Below are positions 9,124 to 17,470 of a stretch of DNA of 32,497 nt, piece by piece. This stretch comes from Marivirga sericea (lineage in GTDB: Bacteria > Bacteroidota > Bacteroidia > Cytophagales > Cyclobacteriaceae), in NCBI RefSeq assembly GCF_900177665.1, contig NZ_FXAW01000013.1, positions 1 to 32,497 of the forward strand, given 5' to 3'. The position numbers and the translations under genes are program-made. Below the pieces are notes generated by a model. That model had not been told where the DNA came from. It made no database searches and worked only from the letters and a program-made list of their open reading frames with translations. Every line of letters starts with the position of its first letter. Positions within the stretch are counted from its first letter, which is position 1.

Positions 9124-10506
9124 GTGAAAAGCCCTTTAGTTACAGTTTACATTACTAATTATAATTATGAGAAATACATTGAAAAAGCGATTGAAAGTGT
9201 ATTATCTCAAACTATGGAGAGCTATGAGCTTTTTATTATTGATGATGGATCGACTGATAACAGTAAAACTATTATTGACCGATACCGAAACAATGACAAC
9301 ATCTCAATCATATATCAGCAAAACAAGGGTTTAAATATCACCAATAATGTAGCCATGCGCGCAGCAAATGGCAAATACTTGATGCGCTTAGATGCCGATG
9401 ACTTTTTGGAAAAAGAAGCGCTTAAAAAAATGAGTCAGGCATTGGAAAATGATGAAAAACTTGGCCTGGTTTTTCCAGATTATTATTATGTCGATGCTGA
9501 TGGTAACCGAACAGGCATTGAGCAACGACATAATTTCGAAAAGGAAGTTTCGCTCTACGACCAACCCGCTCATGGAGCCTGCACAATGATTCGCCTCGAA
9601 TTCCTGAAAGATTTAGGGGGGTACAATGAAAGTTTCACTTGTCAGGATGGATATGATTTGTGGATAAAATTTATTACCAACCATAAGGTAAGCAACATCA
9701 ATACTCCATTATTTTCTTATCGCAGGCATGGACAAAACCTTACGACTAATGAAGACAAAATCCTTAAAACCCGAAAACAGATTAAATCGGTATTTGTAAA
9801 TGAACATTTTCATTCGCCAAAAACCTTAGGTATAATTCCTGTAAGGAATACTTTCATTGGAGATATTAACCTTCCCTTATTCGAAATTGAAGGCAAAAGC
9901 CTGCTGGAGCGTAAAATAGAATCTTGTTTAAAAAGCAGAAAGCTTAATCACCTAGTGATTTCAAGTGCGAATGAAGATATTTTAAATTATGCTCGCAGTA
10001 AATTCCAACAAAACGATAGAATCAGCATAATAGAACGACCAAAGGCATTTGCTGAAAAAAATCAAAGTTTGAACGATACTATCACCCAATCTTTAGCATT
10101 TGAAAAAGAAAAGGAGAGGATTTATCAGACAATTATGACCATTTCACTAGAATATCCCTTTCTAGAAGCTGAAACAATTGATGAGGCAATTGATACCTTA
10201 ACCTTATTTAAATCGGATGCTGTATTAAGTGTTAGACCCGATAACAGATTATATTACCAACACACAGGTGAAACATTAAAACCTATCTTAGATCAAGAAA
10301 AGTTCACAAAATTGGAAAGAGAAGCACTTTACAAAGGTGTTGGCGGCATAGTTCTATCAACAGTCAAGAATTTTCAAAAACATGGAATGTTGACAAAAGG
10401 CCGAATTAGTCATATTGTAGTGGATCAAAAGACATCATTTGGCATATTTAGCAAGTTTGATTTCGAATTATTTCGATCAATTATTCATCAAACTGAGCTT
10501 CAATAA
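9124..10506 (+). CDS. GT2 glycosyltransferase fused to a CMP-sugar-synthetase-like domain
   Basis: 460 residues with two domains. Residues 1-~220 are a GT-A family 2 glycosyltransferase: VTVYITNYNYEKYIEKAI, a FIIDDGSTDNS loop, KYLMRLDADDF (the DxD metal site) and GYNESFTCQDGYDLWIKF (the catalytic-base region). Residues ~234-455 resemble a cytidylyltransferase of the NeuA type: LGIIPVRNTFI, PLFEIEGKSLLERKIES, LNHLVISSANEDILNYA, a long IYQTIMTISLEYPFLEAETI segment, and SDAVLSVRPD. The usual Arg/Gly/Ser/Lys-rich CTP loop after IIPAR is replaced by NTFIGDIN, so this half may be inactive or altered. The start is GTG; the GT2 motif begins five residues in, which supports it. It is the last gene of the glycan operon and stops 6 bp from a convergent gene. 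Confidence 0.83.
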   Translation: MKSPLVTVYITNYNYEKYIEKAIESVLSQTMESYELFIIDDGSTDNSKTIIDRYRNNDNISIIYQQNKGLNITNNVAMRAANGKYLMRLDADDFLEKEALKKMSQALENDEKLGLVFPDYYYVDADGNRTGIEQRHNFEKEVSLYDQPAHGACTMIRLEFLKDLGGYNESFTCQDGYDLWIKFITNHKVSNINTPLFSYRRHGQNLTTNEDKILKTRKQIKSVFVNEHFHSPKTLGIIPVRNTFIGDINLPLFEIEGKSLLERKIESCLKSRKLNHLVISSANEDILNYARSKFQQNDRISIIERPKAFAEKNQSLNDTITQSLAFEKEKERIYQTIMTISLEYPFLEAETIDEAIDTLTLFKSDAVLSVRPDNRLYYQHTGETLKPILDQEKFTKLEREALYKGVGGIVLSTVKNFQKHGMLTKGRISHIVVDQKTSFGIFSKFDFELFRSIIHQTELQ

Positions 10507-10512
10507 TATAAT

Positions 10513-11874
10513 TTATCCATCCAAATCACTCTTCGCAAAATAAACCTTGGCAGCTTTCATCACTTTCGGTGCTAATATAAAAGCTGAAATCATAGTAGGG
10601 AATGCCATTAAAGCATACATACCATCAATTAAACCAATCACTGCACCTAGCGAAGCTACGGAACCCCAAATAACCATACCGATGTAAAAATACTGGTACC
10701 ATTTAATATGTTGAGCTCCAAACAAATAAGCAAAGCACTTTCCTCCGTAATAAGAGTAGCTAAACAAAGATGTAATAGCGAAAATAAATAACGCCAATAC
10801 CAATAAATATCGACCGCCCCATAAGGAATCATCAAAGGCTTTGATCGTTAAAGTCACGCCACTGATGCCTTCTGTATGATCTTGCCAAATCCCCGTGATC
10901 AAAATCGCTAAAGCCGTCATGGTACATACTATAATAGTATCGATAGCAGGCCCCATCATAGCTACTAACCCTTCTCTAATAGGTTCATTTGTTTTAGCAG
11001 CACCATGCGCCATTGGAGCGGTGCCGATGCCTGCTTCATTAGAAAATGCTGCTCTTCTAGCACCGGCTACAACAATGGCACCAACAGCACCGCCTAAAAC
11101 TGAATTAGCTGTAAATGCATCTACAAAAATAAGCTTCAAATATTGCGGTACTAAATCATAATTGAGCACTAAAATAGCGATTACAGCTATCACATAAATT
11201 CCAACCATCATTGGAACCATTCGACCTGCTACATTTCCAATCCTTTTAATGCCACCCAAAATTACCAATGCCACAATAATAGCCAAAATAATACCTATAG
11301 TTAATTTAATTCCAAAAGTGAGTTCAATACCTAAGGGCAACAGAAGACCCTCTCCTATTGCGGCTGTTAATTGATTCGATTGAAAACTAGGAATCGTTCC
11401 AAACATACCTGCCACACAAAATAAGATGGCCAAAGGTTGCCATTTTTTGCCCAAGCCCTCTCGAATCACATACATTGGGCCTCCTTGCAATTGGCCAAGA
11501 GAATCTTTGCCTCTAAACATAACTGCTAGCGTACAAGTGAAAAACTTAGTAGCCATCCCAACAAAAGCGCTTACCCACATCCAAAAAATTGCGCCTGGTC
11601 CACCCATGGTAATAGCCACTGCCACACCACTAATGTTGCCCATACCAACAGTAGCTGCCAGAGCGGTTGATAAAGCCTGATAATGATTAATATCACCTTC
11701 GCTTTTTTCTCCATCATACTTTCCTCTGAGGATTTGAACAGCATGTTTAAAATAGCGAAATGGAAGAAACCTTGAATAAATAAGGAAGAATAATCCCCCA
11801 CCCATTAATAATAATAAAAGGGGTGTTCCCCACATTGCATTTCCAAAACCAACTAGTATTTCTTTTAATGTCAT
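10513..11874 (-). CDS. Alanine/glycine:cation symporter (AGCS family)
   Basis: 453-residue inner-membrane transporter that imports alanine or glycine with Na+ (or H+). It has about eleven hydrophobic helices. Family motifs are GGGLFFLIYSRFLPFRYF near the N-terminus, ALSTALAATVGMGNISGVA, a conserved GGPMYVIREGLG in the cytoplasmic loop, and FSNEAGIGTAPMAHGAAKT, the AGCS signature that lines the substrate site. The length is normal for the family and I see no defect. It is monocistronic, convergent with the glycan operon (6 bp apart, with no terminator-like hairpin between them) and divergent from the caspase-fold gene. It looks like ordinary housekeeping unrelated to either neighbour. Confidence 0.93.
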   Translation of the reverse strand: MTLKEILVGFGNAMWGTPLLLLLMGGGLFFLIYSRFLPFRYFKHAVQILRGKYDGEKSEGDINHYQALSTALAATVGMGNISGVAVAITMGGPGAIFWMWVSAFVGMATKFFTCTLAVMFRGKDSLGQLQGGPMYVIREGLGKKWQPLAILFCVAGMFGTIPSFQSNQLTAAIGEGLLLPLGIELTFGIKLTIGIILAIIVALVILGGIKRIGNVAGRMVPMMVGIYVIAVIAILVLNYDLVPQYLKLIFVDAFTANSVLGGAVGAIVVAGARRAAFSNEAGIGTAPMAHGAAKTNEPIREGLVAMMGPAIDTIIVCTMTALAILITGIWQDHTEGISGVTLTIKAFDDSLWGGRYLLVLALFIFAITSLFSYSYYGGKCFAYLFGAQHIKWYQYFYIGMVIWGSVASLGAVIGLIDGMYALMAFPTMISAFILAPKVMKAAKVYFAKSDLDG

Positions 11875-11998
11875 GTATACTAAAATCTATGAATTGCTAA
11901 AGTAGTAAAGAAATGAAGAATACAGATAGTCATCAAATAAAAATATCTTCCTTCTGTTACAGTAAAATTATCTTTCAAGAATTACGTATGTTTATAGG

Positions 11999-13600
11999 AT
12001 GAAGAGCCTATACATTTCGATAATATTCCTCTTAAACTTGACTTGTCCAATTTGCGCCCAAACCATTAAGTTGGAAGGAATCCAAAAAGATGAATTTATC
12101 GGAGATGTAAATTTGATGCCTGATTCTTCTTTACTGGTTCTGTCTGTCATTGATGACATTAATACAGTGAAAAGATACGTTAACCTAAATGGGCTCTGGG
12201 TTGAGAAGGACAACTCGCTCAATAAATTAATAAATAGCCTATCTAACCAGCACAAACATTTACTTTTCTCTATCGATTATACAAAATTAGTCGTTCTCAC
12301 AACAGAAGACAAAGAAAACAGGGCCTACCTCTTTAAAAAATCTGTCCAGGGTGATTGGGAATTGCCTGTAGAAATTCTAAAGCGCTTAAGAAATGAATTT
12401 CAGCATTCCCCGCCCAGTATATCAGTAGATGGAGAAAAATTTTACACTACAGCGTACGGTCTTTCAGCTAACAACATAATCATACACAATGCCATCACTG
12501 AAGTAGAAGAAAAATCTATCAAAATCGATGAATTTGAGAGTATTGATCAAGTATACCCCCTAAATAGATCATCTTTCATTGTGGCCGCTTTAAAAAGAAA
12601 GGATAAACACAATTCCTATTTCTACATTCAAATAGAACAAAACGGTAACTATACAGCTCCGCTCTATATACCTGAACTGGTACCAGAAAACCCTTCTGAT
12701 CGTATCAAAATTTCTCTAAGCCCTTTCCCTGGTTGGGTAATAGCTCAAAATCAAGAAAATAAAGAAATATCCGCGATTAAGTTGAGCGCAAGAATTACTG
12801 ATGAATGGATGCAAAAATCACCAAATCAACGACAAACCGTTCAGTCGAAAGCTGAAGAGACTAAAACAAATAGTTATGTTTCCCCTAAAGGTCAGTATCA
12901 TGCCCTACTAATTGGAAACAGCGTTTATCAAGATCGATCACTTAATTTGGAAAAGCCTGTTGAAGACGTATTGAAATTAAAAGAAGTGCTGCTCAGCAAA
13001 TATAGCTTTGAGGAAGAAAATATATTCACTTTACTCAATGGCTCCCGGTCTCAAATTCTAACAAAGCTTTATCAACTTCGCCTAAAATTAGATCAGGATG
13101 ATAATCTACTAATTTTCTATGCCGGTCATGGATATTGGGACAAAGCAGTTGAGCAAGGATACTGGTGGCCAACTGATGTAGATACAAATAACCCCTCCAA
13201 TTGGCTTTCCAATAGTGATCTTAAAGAACAGATTCGTGCAATTCCTACAGCACATACCTTACTGATTTCTGACGCATGTTTTAGTGGTGGTATATTTAAA
13301 ACAAGAGGTATTGAAGACTTGCGAGATGCTAATACAAGTATCCAACTTCTTTACCGCATGCCAAGCAGAAGAGCAATAAGTTCCGGAACTCTTTCAACAG
13401 TACCCGATAATTCTGTTTTCTTTAAATACCTTTCTAAATATCTGGAAGATAATGAGAATAAGTACCTTCCCTCTACAGAACTATTCACGAGCATTAGAAA
13501 AAGCGTTCTCAATAATAGCCTTACAGTACCTCAAGATGGAGTAATTATGGGAACTGGTGATGAAGGAGGTGATTTTATTTTCATCTCAAAAAAGCAATAA
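11999..13600 (+). CDS. Exported caspase-fold (peptidase C14) protein
   Basis: 533 residues. Residues 1-21 form a signal peptide ending CAQ, so the protein leaves the cytoplasm. Residues ~22-270 have short beta-rich repeats (LMPDSSLLVLSV, SISVDGEKFYTTAYG, ISLSPFPGWVIAQ) like a WD40/TolB-type propeller. Residues ~295-530 are a caspase-like domain: YHALLIGNSVYQD (first strand), LEKPVEDVLKLKEVL, DNLLIFYAGHGYWD with catalytic His377, and HTLLISDACFSGG with catalytic Cys427. The dyad spacing of 50 residues is normal. Metacaspase-like enzymes generally cut after Arg or Lys; the target here is unknown. There is no type IX sorting domain, so it is probably periplasmic. A TATGTTTA box at 11987-11994 lies only 4 bp before the ATG and could be a -7 element for a leaderless transcript. 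Confidence 0.86.
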   Translation: MKSLYISIIFLLNLTCPICAQTIKLEGIQKDEFIGDVNLMPDSSLLVLSVIDDINTVKRYVNLNGLWVEKDNSLNKLINSLSNQHKHLLFSIDYTKLVVLTTEDKENRAYLFKKSVQGDWELPVEILKRLRNEFQHSPPSISVDGEKFYTTAYGLSANNIIIHNAITEVEEKSIKIDEFESIDQVYPLNRSSFIVAALKRKDKHNSYFYIQIEQNGNYTAPLYIPELVPENPSDRIKISLSPFPGWVIAQNQENKEISAIKLSARITDEWMQKSPNQRQTVQSKAEETKTNSYVSPKGQYHALLIGNSVYQDRSLNLEKPVEDVLKLKEVLLSKYSFEEENIFTLLNGSRSQILTKLYQLRLKLDQDDNLLIFYAGHGYWDKAVEQGYWWPTDVDTNNPSNWLSNSDLKEQIRAIPTAHTLLISDACFSGGIFKTRGIEDLRDANTSIQLLYRMPSRRAISSGTLSTVPDNSVFFKYLSKYLEDNENKYLPSTELFTSIRKSVLNNSLTVPQDGVIMGTGDEGGDFIFISKKQ

Positions 13601-13636
13601 TACGTATTACCGCTATATTAAATTTATATCCTTTCT

Positions 13637-13663
13637 GCATAGCATTAAAAAAGAATGCTGTGC
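13637..13663 (+). other. Stem-loop after the caspase-fold gene
   Basis: The arms GCATAGCATT (13637-13646) and AATGCTGTGC (13654-13663) pair over 10 bp with one G-U wobble around an AAAAAAG loop. No T-run follows on either strand, so it is not a classical intrinsic terminator. It may protect the 3' end of the caspase mRNA. Confidence 0.35.
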
Positions 13664-13749
13664 AAAATCTAGCTAAACCTTTAATTAGAAGACCTTTCAC
13701 AACCTAATCATCAATATCAATCAATTTTATAAAATCCATAAATTATTTT

Positions 13750-13810
13750 TATTTGGATTGATTACAAATAGTGTATATGTTTGCATTATTATTTTTAATC
13801 AATCTAAATA
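13750..13810. repeat. 15-bp inverted repeat around the heme-operon promoter (candidate operator)
   Basis: The left arm is 13750-13764 (TATTTGGATTGATTA) and the right arm 13796-13810 (TAATCAATCTAAATA). They are complementary at 14 of 15 positions and separated by 31 bp. The dyad centre falls on the -7 element; the left arm contains the -33 TTTG, and the right arm lies just after the predicted transcription start. The placement suggests a repressor site, perhaps iron- or heme-responsive. The regulator is not identified. Confidence 0.5.
13752..13783 (+). promoter_or_regulatory. Bacteroidota-type promoter of the TonB receptor/HmuY operon
   Basis: TTTG at 13752-13755 (-33 element), 20 bp, then TATGTTTG at 13776-13783, an exact match to the TAnnTTTG -7 consensus of Bacteroidota sigma factor. 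The predicted transcription start is near 13788, about 30 bp before the ATG at 13818. It is the best promoter match I found in the window. Confidence 0.7.
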
Positions 13811-13817
13811 GACTTAA

Positions 13818-16079
13818 ATGAAGGTCACTATTAGCACTCTAATTGCTTTCATGTTTGCAGCAAAGCTTTTTGCTCAAGTTAGCATTGAAATTACAGATCA
13901 AAAAGGAAAGCAATTGGAGGAAGTACTAGTTAAAATTGTAAGTACAAACTCTTCACAGGAAGACTTAAAATGGACTGATAAAAACGGGCAAACACTATCA
14001 CAACTAAATCCCCCACTCGCTATTCAAGTGTCGCATTTAGATTATGAAACCATAATCGATACCCTTAAGACATCGGGAAATCACCACTATAAACTTACCG
14101 CAAAGAATTTAAATCTTAGAGAGGTGGTCGTAACAGGGCAATATGAACCAGAATCAGCAAAAAATGCAGTATATAAGGTGAGAAGTATTGGAAAGGAACG
14201 ATTTGAAAGACAAGCTGCCAATGATATTCAAACCGTACTTTCTCAAGAATTGAATATCCGCTTTAGCCGGGATAATGCCACCGGTAATGCCAATTTCCAA
14301 ATGCAGGGTTTAAGTGGGCAGTATGTTAAGGTTTTGGTAGATGGAATCCCGATTAGCGGTAAAAGTGGGACAAATAATGCCATTGACCTTAATCAAATTG
14401 ACGTAAATAACATTGAAAGAATAGAACTAGTAGAAGGGCCAATGGCTGTAAACTACGGTGCAGATGCTTTAGCGGGTGTTATTAATATCATTACCAAAAA
14501 AATCAATCAGGATAGAATAGCATTAGGAATCACCCTTCATGAAGAAAGTGTTGGAAATGACTATTCCTGGTTTGCTGAAGGTATTCATTCTCCCTCTGTT
14601 CAGCTAAGCGGTAAATTATCGGACCAAATTAGCGCAATGGCCAGCTCTCGAAGATATGTTTTTGGTGGCTGGGTTGGCCAAGGAAACGAGAGAAACAGAG
14701 AATGGCATCCTAAAAATCAATGGCTACATAATGCTAAGCTTAATTATACAAATGAAAACTTCGACCTTACCTATTCCACGCAATTGATGCAAGAGGAAAT
14801 CCTCAATAGGGGAAATATTAATAACAATAATCCTTTGCTCGACCCTTTCGCTATAGATGAAAGTTACAATGCTAATCGATTGATGCATCAACTACAAGCA
14901 AATTTCGATATTGGAAACTGGAATATTCATTCTGCTAATTCATTTACAGATTATAGCAGAGTGAGTACGGAATTCCAAACCAATCTAGTTACCCGAACCG
15001 AAAGATTGACCGCTGACAGCCAGCAAGATACTATTTTCTACAGAGATTGGTTTAGTAGAAATACCTTTCAAGGAACTATTGCTAGCCTAGGCCAATGGAA
15101 AATAAATGGACAATTAGGCTTAGAAGTGCAATATGAACAAGCAGGTGGGACTACTCTTAGCAGTGGTGATAAAGATCTGTGGAATAGTGCAGCTTTCATC
15201 TCCACTGAAATAAAGTACGGCAATGCACTAAAAATCAGACCGGGAATTCGCTATACGGTCAATAGCATTTTTGAAACAATCCCTACTCCAGCCCTCAATA
15301 TCAAATATAGTTTATCGGAAAAAATAAAATTGAGACTTGGATATGGCAGAGGGTTTAGAGCTCCTTCTATAAGAGAACTCTATCATGAATTCATAGATGC
15401 CAATCACAACATTTCAGGTAACGAAAATCTGATTCCGGAAACATCACACAATTTCAATGCGGATCTAAACTTTGAAATAAGCCAGGGTCAAGAATTAAAT
15501 ATCAGTGCCTTCTATAATGATATCAGCAATATGATTACCTACTTTATTCCACAGCAAGCTACAGCAGCTACTACTTATCGGAATTTAGAAAGTTTTAGAA
15601 CGAACGGAATCAATGCCAGATGGAATTACAGCTACAAAAATTTCAATTCTAATTTAGGTTTAGCCTATATCGGCCGCTTTCAAAGACTATCAGCTGAATA
15701 TGAAGTAAACGAAATGCTTTACTCCCCTGAAGCGAATGCCAACATTAACTATGACTGGGAAAAACCCAGAATTAATTTTGGACTTTTCTACAAGTTCACC
15801 GGAGCAAATCAAGCTTACCGAGAAATCCTAAATGAAGAAAATAACACCATTGTTGAGCTGCAACAAATGAATGCTTTTCACTGGTTAGATTTCACCCTTT
15901 CGAAGGCGTTTGATCATGGATTTCAATTATCTACTGGGATAAAAAATCTGACTAATATCACCAGCATACAAAATAACTTCACAGGAGGCGGTGCCCACAG
16001 CGGCAATAATAACGGTCAAACAGCTATGGCCTACGGAAGAAGCTATTTCCTAAGAATTAATTATCAGTTTAATCAATAA
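13818..16079 (+). CDS. TonB-dependent outer-membrane receptor (probably heme/iron)
   Basis: 753-residue outer-membrane receptor. The signal peptide is residues ~1-20 (ending LFAQ), followed by a CarboxypepD_reg-like beta-sandwich (~21-95). LREVVVTGQYEP is the likely TonB box. The plug domain (~105-230) shows DIQTVLSQELNI, VKVLVDGIPISG and IERIELVEGPMAVNYGADAL ending in GVINIITKK. A 22-strand-type barrel fills the rest (for example LRLGYGRGFRAPSIRELYHE), ending with RSYFLRINYQFNQ. The length matches HmuR/BtuB-size receptors and is much shorter than SusC. The HmuY-like lipoprotein gene starts 12 bp downstream, which points to heme or iron-porphyrin as substrate; other metal chelates remain possible. 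It is the first gene of its operon, with promoter and dyad directly upstream. Confidence 0.9.
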   Translation: MKVTISTLIAFMFAAKLFAQVSIEITDQKGKQLEEVLVKIVSTNSSQEDLKWTDKNGQTLSQLNPPLAIQVSHLDYETIIDTLKTSGNHHYKLTAKNLNLREVVVTGQYEPESAKNAVYKVRSIGKERFERQAANDIQTVLSQELNIRFSRDNATGNANFQMQGLSGQYVKVLVDGIPISGKSGTNNAIDLNQIDVNNIERIELVEGPMAVNYGADALAGVINIITKKINQDRIALGITLHEESVGNDYSWFAEGIHSPSVQLSGKLSDQISAMASSRRYVFGGWVGQGNERNREWHPKNQWLHNAKLNYTNENFDLTYSTQLMQEEILNRGNINNNNPLLDPFAIDESYNANRLMHQLQANFDIGNWNIHSANSFTDYSRVSTEFQTNLVTRTERLTADSQQDTIFYRDWFSRNTFQGTIASLGQWKINGQLGLEVQYEQAGGTTLSSGDKDLWNSAAFISTEIKYGNALKIRPGIRYTVNSIFETIPTPALNIKYSLSEKIKLRLGYGRGFRAPSIRELYHEFIDANHNISGNENLIPETSHNFNADLNFEISQGQELNISAFYNDISNMITYFIPQQATAATTYRNLESFRTNGINARWNYSYKNFNSNLGLAYIGRFQRLSAEYEVNEMLYSPEANANINYDWEKPRINFGLFYKFTGANQAYREILNEENNTIVELQQMNAFHWLDFTLSKAFDHGFQLSTGIKNLTNITSIQNNFTGGGAHSGNNNGQTAMAYGRSYFLRINYQFNQ

Positions 16080-16091
16080 AAATAAATAAAG

Positions 16092-17468
16092 ATGAATAAA
16101 ATAAGTACCATTTCTTTAATGCTCTTAAGCTTTATATTTGCGCTTACTGGATGTCAGGAAGAAGAGCCAGATGCCCCTATTAACATAAATTTTAATAGTA
16201 GCAGTATCAATATAAATGAAGAGAATCAAGAAGCTCAAATTGGGTTAGTATTTTCAAGGGCTTCCAATCAAGCTGGCAATATTTCTGTAAATATCGATAA
16301 CTCAAATTTAGTTTACGGAGAGGAAAATGATTTCTATACTGAGCCACCAGCAGAGGGCGGTGAATTGATTCTTAACTATGAGTCAGGTCAGAGTGAAATT
16401 AATTTTACTATAAAAGCAGGCAGTGGACTTAATATAGACAGTGATGAAATTATTGACTTTTCGATCAATCCGACAGAAGTATTGCAAAGAGGCCAAAATT
16501 CCAGTCTCACAGTAGCCTTTTCTGAGAATTTCATCGCAGAATCAGGAACAATTGAAATGACTGCCGGTGGTGCGGAATTCACCGAGCAAGCTTTTGTTGA
16601 TTTAAGCAAAGTTCGTACAAATTCACTAGACAAAAACACTTGGGATTTAGGGTTTTCTACCGACAATGGATTCCATGTTATTCTAAATTCTACAGCCCAA
16701 GTAATGGCCAGACCACTTGATAAAACAGATTTAGCTAGTGTAACAGCTGAGGACACCGTAGGATTTGCTGCCGTCATGCAAATTGGCTTCACAGCTACAC
16801 CTCCCGCAGCCGCTTGGATAGATGTACCAAATGGAGATTTAACGAAAACTGCTATCGCTCCTATTGCAACTACAGATGCTGATAACAAGGTGTATATCAT
16901 TAAAAGATTAGGCGAAGGACGCAGTTGGAAAAAAGTAAAAATCACTCAAAATGGGGATGGATATACCATCGCTTATGCAAATATTGGTTCTAACGATATC
17001 GAAACTAGTGAAATCACTAAATCAGAAAGCCATAATTTTATACATTTTGATTTAGATAATGGAACTACTGATTTTGAGCCCAATAAAGAAAGCTGGGATT
17101 TTATGTATGGAACATTTACTGAAAAGTTCCCTTTCGGTCCGAATGAAATCCCTTACAGCTTTAATGATTTTATCATAATTAATCGGCATAACACTTCAGC
17201 TGCCATGGTAATGGTTGAAAGAAATACAACTTATGCCGATTTCAATCTGCAACAAATTGGAGAAGTGAGTTTTAATAATGAAATCAATGCTATTGGCTCC
17301 TCTTGGAGACAAGGCGGAGGACCAAGCAGTGCACCAGCTGTTTTTGATGATAGATTCTTTATAGTAAAGGACAGCCAAGAAAACTACTACAAAATAAGAT
17401 TCATCAGCATGTATGATGAAAACAATGAAAGAGGTACTACCACTTTTGAATTTGAAATCCTGAAATAA
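16092..17468 (+). CDS. HmuY-family heme-binding lipoprotein
   Basis: 458-residue lipoprotein. The N-terminus has a hydrophobic stretch and the lipobox ALTGC, with acylated Cys21 followed by acidic QEEEPD, favouring outer-membrane or surface display as in other Bacteroidota lipoproteins. Residues ~30-145 form a Calx-beta or Ig-like region (INFNSSSININEEN, INFTIKAGSGLNIDSDEIID). Residues ~150-455 match the HmuY fold: FVDLSKVRTNSLDKNTWDLG, FHVILNSTAQ, KVYIIKRLGEGRSWKKVKI, FIHFDLDNGTTDFEPNKESW and FNDFIIINRHN. Porphyromonas HmuY is a hemophore that hands heme to the receptor HmuR, and the adjacent TonB receptor fits this. It is longer than classic HmuY (about 215 residues) because of the extra N-terminal region. 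The heme ligands cannot be assigned from sequence alone. Confidence 0.85.
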   Translation: MNKISTISLMLLSFIFALTGCQEEEPDAPININFNSSSININEENQEAQIGLVFSRASNQAGNISVNIDNSNLVYGEENDFYTEPPAEGGELILNYESGQSEINFTIKAGSGLNIDSDEIIDFSINPTEVLQRGQNSSLTVAFSENFIAESGTIEMTAGGAEFTEQAFVDLSKVRTNSLDKNTWDLGFSTDNGFHVILNSTAQVMARPLDKTDLASVTAEDTVGFAAVMQIGFTATPPAAAWIDVPNGDLTKTAIAPIATTDADNKVYIIKRLGEGRSWKKVKITQNGDGYTIAYANIGSNDIETSEITKSESHNFIHFDLDNGTTDFEPNKESWDFMYGTFTEKFPFGPNEIPYSFNDFIIINRHNTSAAMVMVERNTTYADFNLQQIGEVSFNNEINAIGSSWRQGGGPSSAPAVFDDRFFIVKDSQENYYKIRFISMYDENNERGTTTFEFEILK

Positions 17469-17470
17469 TC

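Noticed and set aside
9124-10506. Two separate genes joined by a sequencing error
   Set aside because: The frame is continuous with a smooth linker around residue 215-235 and no start or stop signals near the joint.
10507-10512. Shared terminator between the glycan operon and the convergent transporter gene
   Set aside because: Only 6 bp separate the stops and I found no hairpin in the flanking coding ends.
11999-13600. Caspase gene as part of a CBASS, gasdermin or other phage-defence operon
   Set aside because: The protein has a signal peptide and the neighbours are a transporter and a TonB receptor operon; there is no cyclase, pore or sensor gene next to it.
16388-16945. 185-codon open frame on the - strand inside the HmuY-like gene
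   Set aside because: It lies entirely opposite a gene with a signal peptide and family motifs; its translation is low-complexity and has no recognisable motif.
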